This document shows, piece after piece, positions 7,606-10,525 of a DNA stretch of 10,525 bases. Below the pieces are notes generated by a model. That model had not been told where the DNA came from. It saw only the letters and a program-made list of their open reading frames with translations, and searched no databases. Positions within the stretch are counted from its first letter, which is position 1; the number at the start of each line of letters is the position of its first letter. The translations under genes and the position numbers were made by a program. Source of the stretch: UBA1738 sp045577675 (GTDB lineage: Bacteria > Bacillota > Clostridia > UBA1381); NCBI GenBank assembly GCA_045577675.1, contig JAZNIV010000053.1, forward strand, positions 1 to 10,525, in the 5' to 3' direction.

Positions 7606-7674
7606 AAAAACCTCCATGATATTTTTTAGTAATGCGATCGCCAAACCATTTACTATTATATCACGGAGGTTTTT
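7606..7674 (-). promoter_or_regulatory. tnpA RBS-sequestering hairpin
   Basis: Arms 7606-7622 and 7658-7674 pair over 17 bp with one mismatch; an inner TAGTAA/TTACTA stem extends the fold. In tnpA mRNA the upstream arm carries AAAAACCTCC and pairs with the GGAGGTTTTT that forms the Shine-Dalgarno. This matches known IS200 biology, in which a leader stem-loop represses transposase translation. The apical loop contains the palindrome GCGATCGC. Confidence 0.8.
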
Positions 7675-7697
7675 CTCATGCTAAAGCTTTTTATTTC

Positions 7698-7716
7698 CCC
7701 CCAGTAGAACTGGAGG
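7698..7716. repeat. IS left-end imperfect palindrome
   Basis: CCCCCAGT-AGA-ACTGGAGG, an 8-bp stem (one G-T wobble on the minus strand) related to the right-end palindrome at 6992-7009. These are probable TnpA recognition hairpins. A smaller GCC-TAAA-GGC stem follows at about 7728-7737. Confidence 0.7.
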
Positions 7717-7745
7717 TTTATTTCCACGCCTAAAGGCACCAATTC

Positions 7746-7779
7746 AAAAATGATACCGCAAAATGCAGTATCATTTTTT
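7746..7779. terminator. Bidirectional terminator between araC and the yesL-like gene
   Basis: AAAAATGATAC (7746-7756) pairs with GTATCATTTTT (7768-7778), and the inner bases partly pair. Both strands give an A-tract, stem and T-tract. It lies 145 bp beyond the yesL-like stop and, without the IS, would lie close to the araC 3' end, so it probably served both convergent genes. Confidence 0.75.
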
Positions 7780-7923
7780 ACTATGTCATATTTTTATTCA
7801 GATAGCACTAACCCTTCTATGGTTTTATCGCTAACAATCCCGTATCTTGAAATTGTTCCATCAAATTATGTATTTCATATCTTTCTTCCAATAATAGTAT
7901 CAATCAGAAAATTGCAATTTTTC

Positions 7924-8763
7924 CTACACAATTTTTCTATTTACCTCTGATGCTTTTTCATACTTCGCTAAAATCGTTCTTTTTATAATTCGTGCAGAAT
8001 AAAAGTCCACAACAAACCGCATAACGCTTACCCAACATAAAAACGCAACAATCAACACTATAATAGGGTTTAGTATACCTAACAGCACTATTGATACTGC
8101 ACAAATTATAAAACCAATCAATAAACACATAGGAAGCGTAGCAAAAGCCATAATAAACGAATTTTTATATATTTGTAAAATGCTGTTTTTAAATGTTACC
8201 TCAAACTCATACATATAAAAATGCATAATTGTATAAAGGACAAGTGTTATGATTGCAGTTGCAAACAATACTACATAAATTCCGCCCGATTTTTCAGCCA
8301 TATTTTTGTATATCCAAATTGCCATCGTTGAGCTGATAAACATAATTATATCTATAGCTAAAAACACCAGTCCATGAAGAAAGCTTTGCCGTGACTTCTC
8401 CAAAAAATCAGAGAATACAAATGTGTGTTCTTCTCTGGCGATATTTCGCAATATGTATGTGAATCCGCAAGAAACAGGACCTGTTCCCCAAAAAATCACA
8501 GTTAATAGTGTCAGAATAACCGACATTCGCGACAATGTGACAGTTCCTACAATCTCCGGCGTTGCAATGCCCAAGAAGTATGATATAACCATAAAATAAA
8601 GCACCGCAACTGGCAAGCTCACCACGAAGTAAAGCATATTTGAAAGCAATAATTTGCTTAAATTTCTTCTCAAAAGCTCAAAGTACAAAAATACTCCTTT
8701 CTTCTTTGGTGCATCTTTATCTACGCCCGGTCCCGGTTTGTCATAATTAAAAAATAGTCCCAT
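7924..8763 (-). CDS. YesL-like DUF624 integral membrane protein
   Basis: 279 aa. The N-terminus MGLFFNYDKPGPGVDKDAPKKKG and the segment WGTGPVSCGFTYILRNIAREEHTFVFSDFLEK are typical of the DUF624/YesL family. About five hydrophobic membrane segments are visible, at residues of roughly 38-65, 80-103, 130-150, 160-182 and 205-245. DUF624 proteins often sit beside sugar ABC transporters, pectin or rhamnogalacturonan genes and AraC-type regulators in Firmicutes; their biochemical role is not settled. GGAGA lies 7 nt before ATG. Two good promoters are directly upstream and a terminator is downstream, so it is probably monocistronic. The araC gene on the opposite side of the IS fits a carbohydrate-linked locus. 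Confidence is high for the family, low for the function. Confidence 0.9.
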   Translation of the reverse strand: MGLFFNYDKPGPGVDKDAPKKKGVFLYFELLRRNLSKLLLSNMLYFVVSLPVAVLYFMVISYFLGIATPEIVGTVTLSRMSVILTLLTVIFWGTGPVSCGFTYILRNIAREEHTFVFSDFLEKSRQSFLHGLVFLAIDIIMFISSTMAIWIYKNMAEKSGGIYVVLFATAIITLVLYTIMHFYMYEFEVTFKNSILQIYKNSFIMAFATLPMCLLIGFIICAVSIVLLGILNPIIVLIVAFLCWVSVMRFVVDFYSARIIKRTILAKYEKASEVNRKIV

Positions 8764-8793
8764 TTTTGCATCTCCATAGGTTTAATTTTCAAT

Positions 8794-8822
8794 ATCATAA
8801 CACACTTTTAATTAGAATTCAA
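8794..8822 (-). promoter_or_regulatory. Promoter P1 of the yesL-like gene
   Basis: On the minus strand, TTGAAT (8822-8817), a 17-bp spacer and TATGAT (8799-8794) end about 30 bp before the start codon. Confidence 0.65.
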
Positions 8823-8839
8823 TACCTTTTTCTTGTCAA
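8811..8839 (-). promoter_or_regulatory. Promoter P2 of the yesL-like gene, overlapping P1
   Basis: Consensus TTGACA (8839-8834), a 17-bp spacer and TCTAAT (8816-8811, 5/6). It overlaps P1, so two start sites or one preferred site are possible. Its -35 overlaps the stop codon of the small frameshifted ORF upstream. Confidence 0.6.
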
Positions 8840-8971
8840 AATTCCTCTATTTCAAAAGGAGAAAATCCTTGGCTTAAAAGGTCATCGATGGAATCCTGTG
8901 AATGACCATAATAGTTGGCAACGGTTTTTTAACAGTCTATGTGAATCTATACATAAATTTTTTCTATCCAT
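8836..8971 (-). pseudogene. Small frameshifted gene, unknown family
   Basis: ATG 8971 has AAGGAAG 9 nt upstream and reads MDRKNLCIDSHRLLK, then shifts at a run of six A's (8930-8925 on the minus strand) into a frame that ends in a 29-codon stop. Skipping one A gives TVANYYGHSQDSIDDLLSQ and GFSPFEIEEF, then TGA at 8838-8836. The joined product is a plausible 44-residue acidic small protein with a helix-turn-helix-like YG....IDDLL..GF...EIEEF pattern. I have a weak memory of similar small clostridial proteins but cannot name a family. Alternatives are a sequencing indel or a chance ORF. Confidence 0.4.
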
Positions 8972-9026
8972 TGCTTTTATCTTCCTTTGAATGGCTGCAC
9001 GGCAAAATATCAATAGTTTGAGCATA

Positions 9027-9063
9027 CAAAAAGACCATCACACCCTATATTAGGATGTGACGG
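9027..9063 (-). terminator. Terminator of the 200-aa orphan gene
   Basis: A hairpin at 9035-9063 (CC.TCACA.CCTA pairing with TAGG.TGTGA.GG, two mismatches) is followed on the minus strand by TCTTTTTG, about 41 nt after the stop. An A-rich flank also gives it modest activity potential on the plus strand. Confidence 0.75.
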
Positions 9064-9103
9064 ATTTTTATAATTCCCTGTTCAGGCAAATAAGAATGAT
9101 TGT

Positions 9104-9706
9104 TTACATTACAAAATAATCTGCCGGAATACATTCCCTGGATCTCACCAATTTTTCCAATCCTTCTATATCGTGATACTTACATACATCGTCTTCGTCT
9201 TCTCCATGTTCAAAGATAAGATTGTCATAATAGCGTTCCCACACTGGGTCGCATATATCATTTATAACATCATCTCGATAGTCGGAAATTATCTGGCAAA
9301 GTGCACCTGCACTTGTTTCCTGTAAACATTCTCGGCCATTTGATACATAATCCTCTATGATATACGAACATAATCCAAGAGCTGAGTGCTTGTCTAAAGT
9401 CCAGCCACGTTTTTCTCCGAAAAACATAACTTCATCCAACAACTCGTCCGGGTTCGCTATATATTTTTCCTTAACTTCACCTGAAAAATATTTCAGTTCT
9501 CTCAATATGTGAACCAAAGCGTATACTATGTATTTCTTCGCTTCATCGGCCATTTCTCTATTGCAACCGATGTACGAAATATATTGGTCAAGCCAATTTT
9601 CAGTATATATCTTACCCAACACATCTCTGCAACATTTTGCTTCTCTCAAAACATCAATCATGTCATATGGTGATTTATTCACCTTTTTTACAATTAAATC
9701 TCTCAT
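9104..9706 (-). CDS. Hypothetical acidic helical protein, 200 aa
   Basis: I do not recognise the family. The product is soluble and cytoplasmic in appearance (no signal peptide or membrane segment), predominantly helical, and acidic near its C-terminus (HGEDEDDVCKYHD). It contains eight or so cysteines, including CC at residues 25-26, but they do not form an obvious CxxC metal site. GGAGG with 7-nt spacing precedes ATG 9706 and supports this start. A 19-codon ORF with its own strong ribosome binding site ends 21 nt upstream and is probably co-transcribed. A terminator follows. Its position, between a possible Tn7-type remnant at the guaA 3' end and a yesL-like gene, suggests accessory cargo DNA, but that is an inference. 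Confidence 0.75.
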   Translation of the reverse strand: MRDLIVKKVNKSPYDMIDVLREAKCCRDVLGKIYTENWLDQYISYIGCNREMADEAKKYIVYALVHILRELKYFSGEVKEKYIANPDELLDEVMFFGEKRGWTLDKHSALGLCSYIIEDYVSNGRECLQETSAGALCQIISDYRDDVINDICDPVWERYYDNLIFEHGEDEDDVCKYHDIEGLEKLVRSRECIPADYFVM

Positions 9707-9727
9707 AAAATTCCTCCAAATTCGTAT

Positions 9728-9787
9728 TTATTTTGTACGCAACAAACACTTCTTTTCGCATCTTCCTTTGTAATTTTTCTTTCTCAT
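9728..9787 (-). pseudogene. 19-codon ORF resembling the N-terminus of clostridial Tn7-type TnsA
   Basis: ATG 9787 is preceded by a near-perfect AAGGAGG with 6-nt spacing. The product is MRKKNYKGRCEKKCLLRTK, then TAA. From memory, clostridial TnsA-like endonuclease subunits begin (M)RKK.YKGRCEKR.LSK, which matches the first 14 residues before this ORF diverges. It would thus be a 5' stub left by deletion of a Tn7-like transposase operon, keeping the original ribosome binding site. It could instead be a real short basic leader peptide for the downstream gene. No other tns gene is in the window. Confidence 0.45.
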
Positions 9788-9801
9788 AGAACTCCTCCTT
9801 A

Positions 9802-9912
9802 TTTTCCCAAAAATGTTCCCAAAAACATTTTCTTTTTTGGGAAAAGGGCAAATTGGGGAAATTAAGTCTTGGAACCCTAGATTTTAAGCCATTTCTGTTT
9901 TCCCAAAAATGT
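9802..9912. repeat. Cluster of TTTTCCCAAAAATGT repeats beside the tnsA-like stub
   Basis: The same 15 bases occur at 9802-9816 and 9898-9912. A shorter copy (TTCCCAAAAAC) lies at 9816-9826 and an inverted copy (TTTTTGGGAAAA) at 9834-9845. The inverted and direct copies can form a hairpin just upstream of the ribosome binding site of the short ORF. Multiple short repeats at an element's edge resemble the transposase-binding sites in Tn7-type ends; that assignment is an inference. Confidence 0.6.
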
Positions 9913-9931
9913 ATTTTTGAAATTTCTCTAT

Positions 9932-9984
9932 GTTACGGGGCAAGCATCCTCAGCGTGAAAAGGCAATTTGCCGCATTCCGTAAC
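9932..9984. other. Structured non-coding segment bounded by GTTACGG/CCGTAAC
   Basis: Perfect 7-bp arms (9932-9938, 9978-9984) enclose 39 bp that include the inner palindrome GGCAA-T-TTGCC (9962-9972). It is GC-richer than its surroundings and non-coding on both strands. It could be a small structured RNA, an element end or a site for a DNA-binding protein. There is no T-tract after it. Confidence 0.4.
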
Positions 9985-10006
9985 TCATTGGCTTTTTGGT
10001 GTCTTG

Positions 10007-10034
10007 ACCACATAAAATAAAAATTTTATGTGGT
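10007..10034. repeat. Perfect 12-bp inverted repeat
   Basis: ACCACATAAAAT (10007-10018) and ATTTTATGTGGT (10023-10034) are separated by AAAA. No T-tract follows on either strand, so an operator, cruciform or element-associated site is more likely than a terminator. Confidence 0.65.
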
Positions 10035-10075
10035 ACACAGTCCCCTGTTTCATGCGGTTTCTATGTTTTATGTTC

Positions 10076-10111
10076 AAAAAAAGACCCCGAAGACTTTCGT
10101 CCTCAAGGTCT
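10076..10111 (-). terminator. guaA Rho-independent terminator
   Basis: On the minus strand, a 13-bp fully paired stem (three wobbles) with a GAAA tetraloop, 10111-10082, is followed by seven T's. It lies about 60 nt after the guaA stop. The GNRA-type loop and uninterrupted stem make this a strong terminator. Confidence 0.92.
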
Positions 10112-10173
10112 CATTCTTAAAATATTCTTTTTTGCCTTTCCGGGATATTTGTCATGGTCCCGAAACATTCTTA

Positions 10174-10525
10174 TTATTCCCACTCAATTGTACCTGTAGG
10201 CTTTGGAGTGAGGTCAAACAGCACACGATTTACATTTGGAACTTCTGTAGTAATACGCTCCGTGATATGCTGGAGAAGTTCAAACGGAACATTCTCAACA
10301 GTTGCTGTCATAGCGTCAACGGTATTAACCGCACGAATAATTACCGGATATGCATAGGTGCGGGCGTCATCCTTAACGCCGACCGACTTAAAGTTCGGAA
10401 CCGCTGTAAAATACTGCCAAACTTTGCCTTCAAGACCGTTTTTCGCAAACTCTTCTCTAAGAATCGCATCAGATTCACGAACAGCCTCAAGCCTTTCACG
10501 GGTAATAGCACCAAGACATCTTACG
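10174..10525 (-). CDS. guaA: GMP synthase (glutamine-hydrolysing), C-terminal part
   Basis: The window holds the last 117 codons; the start lies beyond the right edge. GuaA converts XMP, glutamine and ATP to GMP in the cytoplasm, the last step of guanine nucleotide synthesis. The sequence is the C-terminal dimerisation domain: VRCLGAITRERLEAVRESDAI, VGVKDDARTYAYPVIIRAV, DAMTA, ITTEVPNVNRVLFDLTPKP and the near-invariant end GTIEWE, followed by tandem TAA TAA. No truncation or frameshift is visible. It is the one clear housekeeping gene here and marks the chromosomal anchor beside the repeat-rich accessory segment. Confidence 0.97.
   Translation of the reverse strand, partial: VRCLGAITRERLEAVRESDAILREEFAKNGLEGKVWQYFTAVPNFKSVGVKDDARTYAYPVIIRAVNTVDAMTATVENVPFELLQHITERITTEVPNVNRVLFDLTPKPTGTIEWE

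Larger units (their letters stand above)
6985..7745 (-). mobile_element. IS200-type insertion sequence (IS200/IS605 family, tnpA only), probably inactive
   Basis: About 760 bp bounded by imperfect palindromes rather than terminal inverted repeats, as expected for Y1-transposase elements. The end downstream of tnpA has CCACCAGT-AA-ACTGGTGG (6992-7009). The end upstream of tnpA has the related CCCCCAGT-AGA-ACTGGAGG (7698-7716). The element contains tnpA on the minus strand, an RBS-blocking hairpin and a structured right end, and has no tnpB. Exact boundaries and target tetranucleotide cannot be fixed from one copy. It lies between araC and the terminator shared with the yesL-like gene. Confidence 0.85.

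Noticed and set aside
7634..7641. GCGATCGC palindrome, like the cyanobacterial HIP1 repeat
   Set aside because: A single copy in the apical loop of the tnpA leader hairpin; no enrichment in the window.
7797..7865. 23-codon minus-strand open stretch (FDGTISRYGIVSDKTIEGLVL...) upstream of the shared terminator
   Set aside because: It looks coding-like but has no start or ribosome binding site and is preceded directly by a stop. It could be a gene relic, but is too short to support.
8925..8939. A-AAA-AAC heptamer in the small ORF as a programmed -1 frameshift site
   Set aside because: The coherent downstream frame is +1, not -1, so classical slippage at this heptamer would not join the two halves.

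Overview
The window is AT-rich, with strong GGAGG-type ribosome binding sites, S-layer homology (SLH) domains and a YesL/DUF624 membrane protein. These point to a Gram-positive, low-GC Clostridia-type bacterium with an S-layer or similar surface lattice. No rRNA, tRNA or CRISPR array was seen. Most real genes lie on the minus strand.

Left part (1-5732, minus strand): an operon of three exported proteins. In transcription order these are a 549-aa protein with three C-terminal SLH domains (5732-4083), an 837-aa exported protein with a degenerate SLH-like N-terminus and a beta-rich body (4063-1550), and a protein of at least 512 aa built from tandem carbohydrate-binding-like modules that runs off the left edge (1536-1). 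Gaps are 19 and 13 nt, and each gene has its own ribosome binding site and signal peptide. The third gene has no stop inside the window, so it is easily missed. Together they suggest a surface-anchored polysaccharide-binding or cell-envelope assembly.

Middle (5733-8763): an AraC-family regulator (6003-6893, plus strand) is divergent from the operon. Between them is a 9-bp inverted repeat, placed between two candidate promoters. Downstream of araC lies an IS200-type element (about 6985-7745). Its tnpA is on the minus strand and carries an in-frame amber codon before the catalytic tyrosine. Its ends are rich in hairpins, one of which sequesters the tnpA ribosome binding site. The element appears to have landed between araC and a bidirectional terminator shared with the convergent yesL-like gene (8763-7924).

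Right part (8764-10525): two overlapping sigma-A-type promoters and a frameshifted small gene lie upstream of the yesL-like gene. Next come a terminator and a 200-aa acidic orphan protein (9706-9104), preceded by a 19-codon ORF that resembles the N-terminus of clostridial Tn7-type TnsA. About 360 bp of non-coding DNA follows, with TTTTCCCAAAAATG repeats and two strong inverted repeats. The window ends with the guaA terminator and the C-terminal part of guaA (GMP synthase), a housekeeping gene. The 9.7-10.07 kb segment looks like the eroded end of a mobile element lying beside the guaA 3' end.

The best candidates for something undescribed are the three-gene exported operon with its regulator, the structured DNA next to guaA, and the structured right end of the IS.
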